Source: Elusimicrobiota bacterium
GTDB lineage: Bacteria; Elusimicrobiota; Elusimicrobia; FEN-1173
Direction: 5' to 3'
Assembly (NCBI GenBank): GCA_016715645.1
Contig: JADJZR010000001.1
Location: 42,276 to 106,275, forward strand
Length of the DNA: 64,000 nucleotides
Shown: positions 54,201 to 63,273 of the stretch, piece after piece
Position numbering within the stretch: position 1 is the stretch's first letter
Layout of the letters: every line of letters starts with the position of its first letter
The notes under the pieces: generated by a model
What the model was told of the DNA's origin: nothing
Seen by the model: only the letters and a program-made list of their open reading frames with translations
Databases searched by the model: none
Position numbers and translations under genes: made by a program

Positions 54201-57200
54201 GTAAATGGGGATTTCCATCCTTATCAAAAACGACAAAATCTTGATGTCCCTCAGTCAAAAAAAATCTTCCGGGAACGGGAGCGCCTCCCTCATCCACAGT
54301 CGAACGGAAACCAACATTAATCCGTTCTTGCAAGATGAGCATTTGTGTCACATCGTTAAACAAATCGGAACCATATCTCCCAGGCAGGATTCGTCTTGAG
54401 TGGGCCTCATAGTTCCCGTTTTTATCCACCACAAATACATAGCCAAACGTTCGCGGGTCTTTTAGGATGTCTCGCCAAAAATTCGGGTCATTGATAAGGT
54501 CAACATGCCCCCTGGGTTCCCATCCGCGCAACCCCTCCGTCCCAGGCAAACGGCCCCGATGAGCGAAATAAAAAATGGAGGTTCCCCCTCCCGTTGAAAC
54601 GGTGATCCCCTTGGCCTGGGCCCGTTTTTTTTCGTCCCACCCGTTGGCCTCCTTAAAAAGAAAACTCGTGGATCCACCACTGATAAAAGCTCTTCGCTTG
54701 GGATCTTTTTCGGTCCATCTTGTGATGGCCTGCGCCACTTTCAGACTGTTGGAATGGGGGTCTCGGTAGCGACCAAGGGGTCCTTCCCAAAAAACAGTTT
54801 GGGCATTGCTGATGGCTTCGATAGCCTTTTCGGTGAAAGTGGGCCCCACATCCTCGTAAGTCTTACCGTTCAATTTCCGCTCAGCTGGATTGGGCAAAAG
54901 AATCGCGACACCGCGCCTCTCGAGTTCATTCGTTAACCGACGGTCAAGCAAATTTTCCGAAAAAAGACCCCCGACAATAAGAGTGTCCCCCTGGCGAAGA
55001 TGTTCCCGGGCGAATGCTTCAATCTCAACTTGTTTATCTAATTTGCCCCCTCCAAAGATAACGGTTAACTTTCCCCGGTCCTCGGGGCTATTTAATCGCA
55101 AGAGGAACTCATTGTGTTGCGCCTCCTCAAGGCTTTGCCACAGGCCTTTGACTCCCGGTAGGAGCTGGGCCAAACCGTCCATGGACGCCGTATTAAAGCG
55201 ATGAGCGATCGGGAAACCGTCAAGGACAAACAGGGCGTCCGGGACGAGGTCAACCAATTCTTGAGCCATCGATTGCCGTTGTGCCGGATCGTTTGATGTT
55301 TCTCTCGGGTCGAACCGGGTATTTTGAAGCATGACCACATCTCCATTTTTTAAAGCGCCAATGGCCTTTTTGTCCGAGTCGCTCAGCCACCGAAAACCCT
55401 CGCCACGGTCGCCGGGAAGAAGGTTTATTGTCCGTCTAACCATAATTCCAAGAATATCTGCCCGATTATCTAAAGTGCCATTCCGGTCAAATCCGTTAGG
55501 CCGCCCCCTGTGGCTCAACAAAACCACTTTGGCCCCTGCATTGGTGAGATGACGAACGGTCTTGGCGGCCAAAACCAACCGCATATCGTCATAACGACTT
55601 TGGGTATCGTCTAAGTTTGTTCGAACGATGACCGTCCGGCCCCTTAAAAATCCTTCGGGGATGTCGGAAAGATCCATCCATGGATCTCCCGGTTGGCGTG
55701 AAGGGGGAGCACCTTTTCCGCCCGCAGCCATCGCCGTCACACCTATTTTCTCGGGCCCTGAGGCCATCTGAACCGGGGATGGATCCACGCGGACGGGGGT
55801 CGGCCCCACCGCCGTGGATTGCGTCACCAATCGGCCCCCTGGGGTCCAGTTGTGAAGAATCGTTAACAAACCGATCGCGGAAAGCAGGGGGCCCATCTGG
55901 TGGAGAGCCGTAGGGCCTGCAATAAATAACCATACTCCCGCCACAAAGAGAGCCGAACCAATCGTTAATAATCGTCCGTCCACGACCCTTGATTGAAACC
56001 ATTTTTGGATGAAGTTTAAATCGGATGGTTGACCCGCCTGGATCTTTTTTCCCATCGGTTGGGACGGGTCGTAACGAACGGCGAATTGTTTGCCAAACAT
56101 TGCAAGAGTGATTGAGGCGATTCCTTTCTCCCAGACCACTGACACACCTTCAAAGTGTGTTTCCAAGAACGCCAAAACTTTTGGCGTTGGAGAGTCGCCG
56201 GGTGTTAAAGAGGCGAGCGCCGCGCCAGTCGCCTGGAGTGCGGCCGTCTTTGGCGGTAAAGGGGCGTCGGCCACGAACAGTTTGGCGCCTTCGAAAAGTT
56301 TGTCGAGGGGGGTTTTTTCTTGGGCGAAAACAGTAAGGTAGGAGGATCCTTGGGTGGTGTCAATTTTTTCGATTTTGGGGACCACCGTCACAACGGCTAT
56401 TCCCGCTTGGGTCAATTTTTCTTTCAGCCCGGGTCCGTGGTAGCCCCCGGTCACAATAAGGGAGACAGGAGCGGTCGAAGTCCCGTAGGCGGGCGTTTTT
56501 TCAAGCGCTCCCAAAAAGTTTTCGGCCATGGCGCCGTCCCGGGCGTGGGCTTGCCGATAAAACGACTCGTAAGGTTCCAGGTTCACCCCTTCCTCCCCGC
56601 GGCCGCGGACCTGTTCGTAATCGGCCCATTCGTCGGGCGTGAGGGAAAAATCCAGCAGTTTTTCGACCAGCGTCATGTAATGGGATTGACTGATCAGGTC
56701 TCGTTCATCGTCGGTTTTGGCCAACTGTTCAAACAAAATCTTCTCTCGCCGTCGGCATTCGGCCAGAAGATCTTCCGCATCGATGGTTTCGGACAGCAAG
56801 ACGTACCGAATGTATTCCGCCATGTCGGGAAATTGACTGAGCGGGACGCCCACGTCTTCGCATAAGGTCCCGATCCAACGGTAAAAGTCTCCGTACGACA
56901 GATGACCGGCGCGATACGACACGCTTCGAGAAACCAGTTCGTTGGTTTGGGCCGGATTCATTTTTTGAGCCAACGATTCAACCAGGCCCGCCCTTTGCTG
57001 TTCCACCTTTTTAAAGTCCAAGCTCTCTTCTTTCTCAAGGGCTTCCAGGAACAACGCGATGGGCTTTGCAAGGGGCGGGCCCCCCTTTCGGGCCAACGCG
57101 CGGGTGTAGATTCCCAACGACACGGTTCCACGGTGGTATCTTTGGACCGTTTCATCGAACGCTTTTAATTCGGGGTTAAAAGCGGCGGTTTTATCACTCT

Positions 57201-57996
57201 CCAATTTCTTAATCTGGTTTTTGACATGGGCGTGGTCCGCCTCTTTTGTGGCGAGGGATCGCCGGTAGGCGGACAGGTTGGCTTGATAATGGGGTTCGTC
57301 GTCAATGCCGATCACCGGGGGGATCGCCGTCGGTGCGGTCAATAACGAAAACATCGGGCCCGACATTTTGTCTTGGGCCAACAGATCTTCCGCGGCTACC
57401 CGTGTGGCCTGGAGGTCGGGGAACGAACGCAACCAGGACAGGTCGTAAGGCCGAAACGCTCCTTCCAAACCCACCATCGCAATGGCCGAGGAGTGGGGCA
57501 GACCGATCAACGACGTGACAGTGTGGGCGATGTTGGTTTGGGCATCCAAGTTTCGATGGACGTCCAAAACGTGAAAAACGAGCCCACGGGGCTTCCCGTT
57601 TTTCGGCAAATGAATTTTTCGAATGGTGGCGTGGGCCAGGGGCACAGCGGAAAAATAGGGGCGATACGGTTCCCCTAACCCAGGAGGAAGCGACACCGTG
57701 CTCGTGTAATGGGCGCCGGCCGGCACCTTTTCCAAAGCCGGCAGGACCGCCCGCCCACCCCCGCCCGACCCCAACAAGGGGCCGCGCGCCAGAAGGGACC
57801 CTGACGATTCAACTGACCGTTTAGCCTTCGCCTGCCGCCGTTGTTCCCAATACGACCGTTCGGGTTCATAGGCGAACAGGACTTGATTCCCAACGAGGGA
57901 TAGCAGGACGAGCCAGGCTGGCCAGCGGGAAGAGCGATATCTCACAGAAAAATAAAACCAAATCCGGCAGAAGATCGCCTTAAGAAGTTGTAACAA
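51241..57996 (-). CDS. Giant membrane-anchored multidomain protein (Tiki-like, PGK-like, HIT/GalT-like regions)
   Basis: 2251 codons from TTG 57996; GTG near residue 18 is an alternative. Signal anchor about 25-42. Region 1 (135-545) starts FHVLDVHRNLDAQTNIAHTV, includes IDDEPHYQANLSAY and ends VTGGYHGPGLKEKL; it is homologous to the giant protein at 22792-29204. Two helices at 676-714. Region 2 (778-1160) follows phosphoglycerate kinase in order: SHRGRPNG, LQNTRFDPRE, LDGFPIAHRFNTAS, VIFGGGKLDKQ, VFWEGPLGRYR, STGGGTSIF. Region 3 (about 1400-1570) with AGASQNVRHAHALRVIFPVE and GHAYNFIIVPAESGFRIFI resembles HIT/GalT-type GDP-hexose phosphorylases. Membrane segments recur at about 1685-1875. 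The C-terminal 370 residues are unknown. No partner genes are obvious. Confidence 0.8.
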   Translation of the reverse strand: MLQLLKAIFCRIWFYFSVRYRSSRWPAWLVLLSLVGNQVLFAYEPERSYWEQRRQAKAKRSVESSGSLLARGPLLGSGGGGRAVLPALEKVPAGAHYTSTVSLPPGLGEPYRPYFSAVPLAHATIRKIHLPKNGKPRGLVFHVLDVHRNLDAQTNIAHTVTSLIGLPHSSAIAMVGLEGAFRPYDLSWLRSFPDLQATRVAAEDLLAQDKMSGPMFSLLTAPTAIPPVIGIDDEPHYQANLSAYRRSLATKEADHAHVKNQIKKLESDKTAAFNPELKAFDETVQRYHRGTVSLGIYTRALARKGGPPLAKPIALFLEALEKEESLDFKKVEQQRAGLVESLAQKMNPAQTNELVSRSVSYRAGHLSYGDFYRWIGTLCEDVGVPLSQFPDMAEYIRYVLLSETIDAEDLLAECRRREKILFEQLAKTDDERDLISQSHYMTLVEKLLDFSLTPDEWADYEQVRGRGEEGVNLEPYESFYRQAHARDGAMAENFLGALEKTPAYGTSTAPVSLIVTGGYHGPGLKEKLTQAGIAVVTVVPKIEKIDTTQGSSYLTVFAQEKTPLDKLFEGAKLFVADAPLPPKTAALQATGAALASLTPGDSPTPKVLAFLETHFEGVSVVWEKGIASITLAMFGKQFAVRYDPSQPMGKKIQAGQPSDLNFIQKWFQSRVVDGRLLTIGSALFVAGVWLFIAGPTALHQMGPLLSAIGLLTILHNWTPGGRLVTQSTAVGPTPVRVDPSPVQMASGPEKIGVTAMAAGGKGAPPSRQPGDPWMDLSDIPEGFLRGRTVIVRTNLDDTQSRYDDMRLVLAAKTVRHLTNAGAKVVLLSHRGRPNGFDRNGTLDNRADILGIMVRRTINLLPGDRGEGFRWLSDSDKKAIGALKNGDVVMLQNTRFDPRETSNDPAQRQSMAQELVDLVPDALFVLDGFPIAHRFNTASMDGLAQLLPGVKGLWQSLEEAQHNEFLLRLNSPEDRGKLTVIFGGGKLDKQVEIEAFAREHLRQGDTLIVGGLFSENLLDRRLTNELERRGVAILLPNPAERKLNGKTYEDVGPTFTEKAIEAISNAQTVFWEGPLGRYRDPHSNSLKVAQAITRWTEKDPKRRAFISGGSTSFLFKEANGWDEKKRAQAKGITVSTGGGTSIFYFAHRGRLPGTEGLRGWEPRGHVDLINDPNFWRDILKDPRTFGYVFVVDKNGNYEAHSRRILPGRYGSDLFNDVTQMLILQERINVGFRSTVDEGGAPVPGRFFLTEGHQDFVVFDKDGNPHLLGENENPADRLHNSQTLLAAIQNPDRAKRSGSEPGKTKEDAEKDPGMRVLTAESILNMFPLEVFLVWKSKSGTEWWGTGNRAAYYSNDPSGNPLEQVDHVTFSSSADGKSQSEIGSLDTFRDLMEFLTLINSSNDLVSRPKFRFGGNSWYAKNKDKSGADFKAGASQNVRHAHALRVIFPVEHAPRRMLGQVQNVEIGVLADPENGPGLVLEADSAHLEDLTQVAHRTIEDIIERGHAYNFIIVPAESGFRIFIGDKIQGVPDVRFKNESAFAELGRLMIIDPPELFYQLTPDQMEEIEKLAKEAKEQNKKLNLSPWVKKEKKVGRLEVVDPNLFQDSLAALRSVSVPPQEIADLAGRILSSIPDTRAPPGEKSPVSLDSLLSRQFRILEQKADSRVIAQTWRIARWANDFVAAPIYETALFFLLPAMSGSGLALMVGVLIFVTLHFWDEYKGGRSSVLSHSFALKEAMRRAVPRLWRTTILYAMPFALFMVPSELIPLLQQFGLGSLFSLVQESSLFDIAGTVALLHSGRNFIKTVSVAMMNKFPSLANRKDIPLLFVLVGLPFVAYASSLVETPSLPFLFLAALPWQAILGGLVVAAGVLGGVFLFSRAVSRSGGQEYDEMDAINRILGLGLPHWKVADFLLRIAKETESEVVARAAVLPLIAPWRNLSVKLEPTINLFKERGWEVLVRDISSAQTDPNPNWLSPLAERNAMRIGSAIFLRKPGDLAREQDDLVRYLLEVFPNAHRFAIEQLGSPGLNQINNIGLDLKNQNYSERFGQNLVEFFKDLRLDRSHGELSLPTTGQALARLRNFANKKNKAGSDENKVPVQLEVYTLADIEIARETIRLLQEINNGEENPVRLLLAGADQDAVNALITAAKGVKNVGVALSPVAIQSEENGPWNLETSSLNNQFEGLKGSLGIGDDFALEVSLSETIVVDKSKLESQTADLLNEALKQALLRFIFNEARPVHFNTMLKIIQAIKQHA

Positions 57997-58098
57997 AATT
58001 GTAAATTTTTTACCCCAACCCGCCTGGGAAGGCTTGCCAAATTTTCGTACTGTAAATGAAAAAACGCAGGCGTTTTTCAGATTGGCCGTTCAATAGGA

Positions 58099-59211
58099 CT
58101 ATACGATCGCCATTGCGTCACCGTAGGAGAAGAATCGGTAGTTTTTGGCGATGGCTTCGTTGTAGGCGTGGCGGAGCGGTTCGAGGCCGGCAAAGGCGGC
58201 TGTCAGAACCAGCGGGGTGTGGCCCGGCATATGAAAATTCGTGACAAGCCGGTCCACCACTCGGAAAGAATAGCCGGGCGTAATATAGAGAGACGCGGTG
58301 CCGGTCCCCGCGCGCACCGTTCGGTCCGGTTCGGCGGCGGATTCCAGGGTGCGCACGGCGGTGGTGCCCACCGCCCACACTTTTTTCCCTTCCCGGCGGA
58401 CGGCGCGCAACGCATCGGCGGTCTCTTGCGGTACCCGATACGGTTCCGGCAACATGCGATGAGCGTGAATATCGTCCGTGGCAATGGGCCGAAACGTGCC
58501 CCATCCCACCCACAATGTGACGAAATGAACCCGCACACCTTTTTTTCGCATCTTCTCCAATAAGTCCGGCGTAAAATGCAGTCCCGCCGTGGGGGCCGCC
58601 ACGGCTCCTTGAGGAATCGGTTGGGCCGACGGATGAGAAACGGCTTTTTCGGGAGTCGTTTCCCCGGGGAGACTATTTTGGCTGGTCGAATACACGGTCT
58701 GGTACGCCGCCAAATCTTCGGCGTACCCTTCCGGGGACCGTTTGATGTAGGGGGGAAGGGGCATTCGGCCCCAACGCGCCAAAACGGGTTCCACGGGCTC
58801 GGAAAATTCCAGTTCCCATTCGCCATCGGGACAGGGGCCTTTCACGCGGCCTCGCAAACCGTCCGGGAAATGGATGTCGGTCCCAACACGGGGCCGGGGT
58901 GTGATCAAGGCAGACCACCGTTCCGGGCCCGGATCCATGTAGCGGGCCAATAGCAAAACCGTCACGCGCCCGCCGGTTGTTTTTTTTCCGAACAGCCGCG
59001 CCGGCAAAACCTTCACATCGTTTAAAACCAGAGCGTCCCCTTCTGGCACAAGGTCAACCAAGTCCGAAAAGACCCGATGGGACAGGGAACCGTCGGCCCG
59101 GTTTAGAACCATCAGTTTCGCCCGGTCTCGTTCGGCCAGGGGAACTTGAGCGATCCGGTTTTCGGGAATGTCCGGAAAACCCAAACTTTTGTTCGGCGGG
59201 TGCGGTATCAT
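58099..59211 (-). CDS. queA: S-adenosylmethionine:tRNA ribosyltransferase-isomerase
   Basis: 370 residues from ATG 59211 (MIPHPPNKSL), which overlaps the spoIID stop as ATGA; ATG 59220 is an alternative. Motifs: LVLNDVKVLPARLFG, GRMPLPPYI, YQTVYS, AAPTAGLHFTPDLLE, VGWGTFRPI, RVVDRLVTNFHMPGHTPLVL. QueA transfers the ribose of SAM to preQ1-modified tRNA in queuosine synthesis. Last gene of the yebC-ruvCAB-spoIID operon. Confidence 0.95.
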   Translation of the reverse strand: MIPHPPNKSLGFPDIPENRIAQVPLAERDRAKLMVLNRADGSLSHRVFSDLVDLVPEGDALVLNDVKVLPARLFGKKTTGGRVTVLLLARYMDPGPERWSALITPRPRVGTDIHFPDGLRGRVKGPCPDGEWELEFSEPVEPVLARWGRMPLPPYIKRSPEGYAEDLAAYQTVYSTSQNSLPGETTPEKAVSHPSAQPIPQGAVAAPTAGLHFTPDLLEKMRKKGVRVHFVTLWVGWGTFRPIATDDIHAHRMLPEPYRVPQETADALRAVRREGKKVWAVGTTAVRTLESAAEPDRTVRAGTGTASLYITPGYSFRVVDRLVTNFHMPGHTPLVLTAAFAGLEPLRHAYNEAIAKNYRFFSYGDAMAIV

Positions 59212-60333
59212 TCGGTCCAATCGTCAACTTCAACGCCGTGATAGTAAAACCGAAGAATTTGACCGTAGGACATATTCTTTTCCGCCAAATTTTTCATTCC
59301 CCACTGGCACAGGCCCACCCCGTGCCCCCATCCCTTCCCATGAACCTGCCACGATCCGTCCAATTTGGAAAGACCCGTCCACAAGGTACTTCGAATAAGA
59401 TGAGGATCGACAATGTTTCGGAATTTGTTAGCGAACAGATCGTGAGTTCCTTGTTGGCCATACAAACGGACTTTATACACCCGTCCGGACGGCGTGTGGC
59501 TTAAAATCCCAATGGCCCGGACCTCGCCGATTTTAATTCCGGCTGACCGAATGCGCTGGTCCACCAATTCATACGGCACTTTGGCGACCCACTGGTAGGG
59601 CGGACTTCCTCGACACCAGGAACATTTGACCGGCTTCAAATAAGGCTGGCCGCCCTGTTCCCACACATTTTCCGCCGATTCCGTGTCTCCCCCGCAACAG
59701 GAATGGAAAACGGTGGTGATCAGCCGGCCTTTGCGGTCCACCAACACTTCCGATCGGGTTTTTTTAACGGCGGCGTCGGTGCGGGGCCGTTCGGCCCGGG
59801 CTCCGCCGTATACCTGGCAATGGGGGTGAGCGCAAAAATCGTAACCGGATCGTCCGTGTCGGCCGCGATTGCGAAGCGCGTAAGTGCGGCTGATCACCGC
59901 TTGGGCCTTCAAGGCCTGTTCGGGCCATTTGTCGGAGGTTTCCATTTGGAGAACACCACGCACGTAATCTTCCACGCTGACCCGGTTGACCACTCGGATG
60001 CCGTCCCCGCGTCGATCAAGTTCGATGGCGCCGCTGCGGACGGTTATTGACCACGACCACCCGCCGCGGTCCGACGGTTCAATGACCACCTGTTTTCCCC
60101 ATCGCTCTTTGTTCGCCGTGAAGCCTTCTTTTGTTGGGATTATTTTTACCGCCTCCTTGAACCGCGGCGATCGACGGGATACTTTTCCCGATACGCGGTA
60201 GGAGCCGGGACCTAATTGGAGGGTGGAGGTCTTGTCGAAAAGACCGATTCGAATCAACGGAGGTCGGGCGGCAAAAAGCGGCCCCCCACAATAGAAGGGC
60301 CGACAAACAGGTTACGAAAAACGCAACCCCATT
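59208..60333 (-). CDS. SpoIID/LytB-domain protein (N-terminal frameshift)
   Basis: The clean frame covers 349 residues from 60257. The domain VSVEDYVRGVLQMETSDKWP, AQAVISRTYALRNRG and SCCGGDTESAENVW is the amidase-enhancer/lytic transglycosylase fold of SpoIID, cleaving or remodelling peptidoglycan. The clean frame lacks a start codon before TTG. Upstream in another frame lies a signal peptide, VAFFVTCLSALLLWG, after an ATGGGG near 60330-60333. Adding one base to each of two G runs (about 60283 and 60329) would join MG-VAFFVTCLSALLLWG to LFAARPPLIRIGLF. I treat these as sequence errors. C-terminal WGHGVGLCQWG is typical. Confidence 0.85.
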
Positions 60334-61360
60334 TATTGTCCGAGAAAAAGGTCGTCTGCGTCGGTGCGGCCGGAAGAGGGGAAACCCAAATGCTGGTAGG
60401 CCAACGGCGTGACCACGCGGCCGCGGGGTGTGCGGGCCAGGAACCCCGCTTTAATCAGGAAGGGTTCGTAGACGTCTTCCAATGTGTCCCGCTGTTCGCT
60501 CACCGCCACGGCCACGGTATCAGCGCCCACGGGCCCCCCGGCCAAATTTGGTGATCAGGGCGGTCAAAATTTTTCGGTCAATATTGTCCAACCCCACGTG
60601 GTCCACTTCCAAGGCGTCCAAGCCCCGACGGGCCACCGCGTGGGTCACCCGCCCGCCGGTTTCCACGTCCGCGAAATCCCGCACCCGGCGAAGCAGGCGG
60701 TTGGCGATCCGGGGTGCCGCGGGACCGGTGGGCGACTTCCCGCGCCGCCTCCGGGTTCGATGGGGGCGTTCAAAAGCCGGCTGGAGCGGATCACGATAGA
60801 AGCCAGCTCCGTTTCATCGTAGTATTCCAAGTTCGCAATGATGCCGAACCGTTCCCGGAGCGGCCCGGTCAAAAGTCCCGCGCGCGTGGTGGCGCCCACC
60901 AACGTGAATCGCGGCAAAGGCAATTTGATGGTTTTGGCGGAGGGCCCCTGACCGATAATAATGTCCAGGGAAAAATCTTCCATGGCGGGATAAAGGGCTT
61001 CTTCCACCGAATGGTTGAGTCGATGGATTTCGTCGATAAAAAAGATGTCCCCCTCTTTTAAGCTCGTCAAAAGAGCCGCCAAGTCGCCCACCCGTTCCAA
61101 CACCGGCCCTGACGTTTGGCGAAGCCCCACATTCAGTTCTTTGGCAATGATGTGGGCCAACGTGGTTTGCCCAGCCCCGGGGGGCGGAAAAAGAGCGTGG
61201 TCAAAGGCTCTTTCCGTTTCTGGGCGGCTTGAATAAAAATTTTGAGGTTTTTTTGAGTTTGTCCTGGCCCACAAATTCGTCCAGGCATTGGGGACGGAGA
61301 GTGAACTCAAGGGTTCATCCTCCGGCAACGGGTTCTGGGTGAGGGGCGTTCGTCCGTCAT
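60333..61360 (-). pseudogene. ruvB: Holliday-junction helicase RuvB, several frameshifts
   Basis: ATG 61360 (MTDERPSPRTRC) overlaps the ruvA stop. Motifs are spread over frames: CLDEFVGQDKL, PPGAGQTTLAHIIAKELNVG (Walker A, with an apparent indel disturbing G-K-T), DIFFIDEIHRLNHSVEEALY (Walker B), FTLVGATTRAGLLTGPLRER, then NRLLRRVRDFADVE and the C-terminal winged helix GPVGADTVAVAVSEQRDTLE, YLARTPRGR-like. At least four single-base indels are needed. Because the neighbouring operon members show the same, sequence error is more likely than gene loss. Confidence 0.9.
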
Positions 61361-61967
61361 GACCGACCCGCCAGGTGCCGCAACGATTCCCGCAAAACAT
61401 CTTGGGCGGTGGCGGCGGACCCCAGCACGTCCCGGGCAGACTGGGCCGCCTGACGCGCCGCGGATTCACGGTATCCCAACGCCACCAATCCGGCCACCGC
61501 TTCCTCGAACGCCAATGAGGGCGCCGTTTCTCCCGGGCCCCGCCGAAACCGATAACGCCTCCATTTTCCCCTGAGCGCGGCCACCAGTTTCTCCGCCGTT
61601 TTACGAGTGAACCCAAACCCGTCACCAACGATTTTGGGTCTTTATCAACCACGGCCCGACGGAATTGGGCAACGATTTCGCCGCTTTATCCAACAGTTCC
61701 AGGGCCTTTTTGGCCCCGGCGCCGGGAACGTTTTCCCGCAACACCAGATACACCTGTTTTTCTTCCAGGGTTAAAAATCCATACAGGGCTGGTCCCGCCC
61801 CATACATAGCCACCGACTCCACGATCAGAAGTCGCACTTCGCCGCCCACCGGCGGCAGCCGAAGGCCGACGCCGACGACAGCAAAACCCCGTAGCCCACC
61901 CTCCCGCTTCCACCACGCACCCGTCGTCCGGCCGGTCCAACAGGGGTCCCCGCAAAGAAGCGATCAC
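61357..61967 (-). pseudogene. ruvA: Holliday-junction DNA-binding protein RuvA, frameshifted
   Basis: GTG 61967 gives VIASLRGPLLDRPDDGCVVE; the next frame continues GGEVRLLIVESVAMYGAGPA, LYGFLTLEEKQVYLVLRENV and PGAGAKKALELLDKAAKSLP (helix-hairpin-helix), and the third covers EKLVAALRGK and domain III FEEAVAGLVALGYRESAARQ. The length fits RuvA (about 200). It overlaps ruvC (GTGA) and ruvB (ATGA). At least three indels. Confidence 0.88.
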
Positions 61968-62459
61968 CCCCGCACCCCCGGTGTAGGAGGCCGAATTGAT
62001 GTGGCACAGAGCGATCCCCAAGCGTCCGCCGCGTCGTCAGGTTTGGGAATTTCTTTGAGTCGAAGAAGCCGTTGAACCATGGTTTGCATTTGGGATTTGT
62101 CGGCCGCGCCATAACCGGTGAGGGCCACCTTGACCTGCCGCGGATTGTATTCGTGAATGGGAAGCCCCAGTTCCGCCAGCGTTAACAAAATCGCCCCTCG
62201 CCCGTGGCCCACCGACGCCGCGGTTACGGCTGTTTTTGGCGATAAACAGGTCTTCGACCGCGGCCACAACGGGCTGTTCCCGCTCGATGAAATTTGCTTG
62301 CAAGGCCCGGGCCAAAACAACACCCGTTCCGCCAGGGGCCGCGCCCGGGGCGTTTCAATCGCGCCATACCCCACACACGGTAGGTTTCCCCGTCCATGAA
62401 CCTCCAAGACGGCCCAACCCCATGGTCCCCAGGCCGGGATCTATGCCGAGAACTTTCAA
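61964..62459 (-). pseudogene. ruvC: Holliday-junction resolvase RuvC, frameshifted
   Basis: TTG 62459 gives LKVLGIDPGLGTMG with the first catalytic aspartate. Pieces in other frames: GYGAIETPRARPLAERV, EREQPVVAAVEDLFIAKNS (second acidic site), GRGAILLTLAELGLPIHEYN, RQVKVALTGYGAADKSQMQT, ALCHINSASYTGG at the end. The start overlaps the yebC stop (TTGA). At least four indels. Confidence 0.88.
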
Positions 62460-63177
62460 CCCCGTATGTCGCCGTTGGTGTAAAGCGTCTTTGACGTCGT
62501 CGTGGTTTTCCAACTCGTCCAAAAGCGATTCAAGTTGGCGGGCGGCCCCGTCTTTCAAGGGCACCGTGGTGGACGGCAAAAAGTGACCTCCGCGGACGCG
62601 GGGGACGGCCGCCGCCTCCAACGCTCTTTGACCTTGTCGAAATCGGCAGGCGCCGTGAGGACTTGAAACACCTCAGGATCGTCGGTTTTGATGTCTTCGG
62701 CGCCGGCGTCCAGGGCCACGGTCATGAGTTTGTCCTCATCTGTCCACACGGCTTTTCCACCATCAGCTGGCCTTTGGCCTGAAACATCCAAGCCACACAC
62801 CCCGACTCGCCCATGTTGCCCCCGTGAGACGAAAAAATCTTGCGGATTTCGGACGTGGTGCGTTTTGTTGTCCGTGGTGCCGGTTAAAAGACCGCCGCCC
62901 CGGCCGGGCCGTATCCCTCATAACTAACTTCCTCAAAGGTCATACCGGGATTTCCCCCGTGCCCCGCTGAATGGCTTCCTTACGTTGTCCGATGGCATGT
63001 TGGCGGCGCGGGCGTCCTCAATGGCTTTCCGAAACCGGGGGTTGTTGTCGGGACTTCCCCCGCCCGGATCGGGCGGCGATCGTCAACTCGCGGACAATAG
63101 CGTGAACGTTTTCCTTTCTTAGCGTCGATCAACCCTTTGTATGTCTTGATTCCTGCCCATCGGCTGTGACCGGACAT
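62456..63177 (-). pseudogene. yebC: YebC/PmpR-family regulator, frameshifted
   Basis: ATG 63177 gives MSGHSRWAGIKTYKGLIDAK, the diagnostic YebC start. Later pieces: PTTTPGFGKPLRTP (a slipped reading of the DNNPRLR segment), GNMGESGCVAWMFQ-like sequence on the minus strand, AGAEDIKTDDPEVFQVLTAP, and LESLLDELENHDDVKD. The native end VYTNGDIRG is recovered by adding one base near 62482. YebC proteins assist translation of proline runs or regulate transcription. First gene of the ruv operon. Confidence 0.88.
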
Positions 63178-63273
63178 AGTCGGTTCCCCTTTCAAAACGG
63201 TGATGGAGTGATATTGCAGATCGTCCGACACCAAACAGCCTCGACGTTTGTCAAAATCCGTTATACTAAAGTT

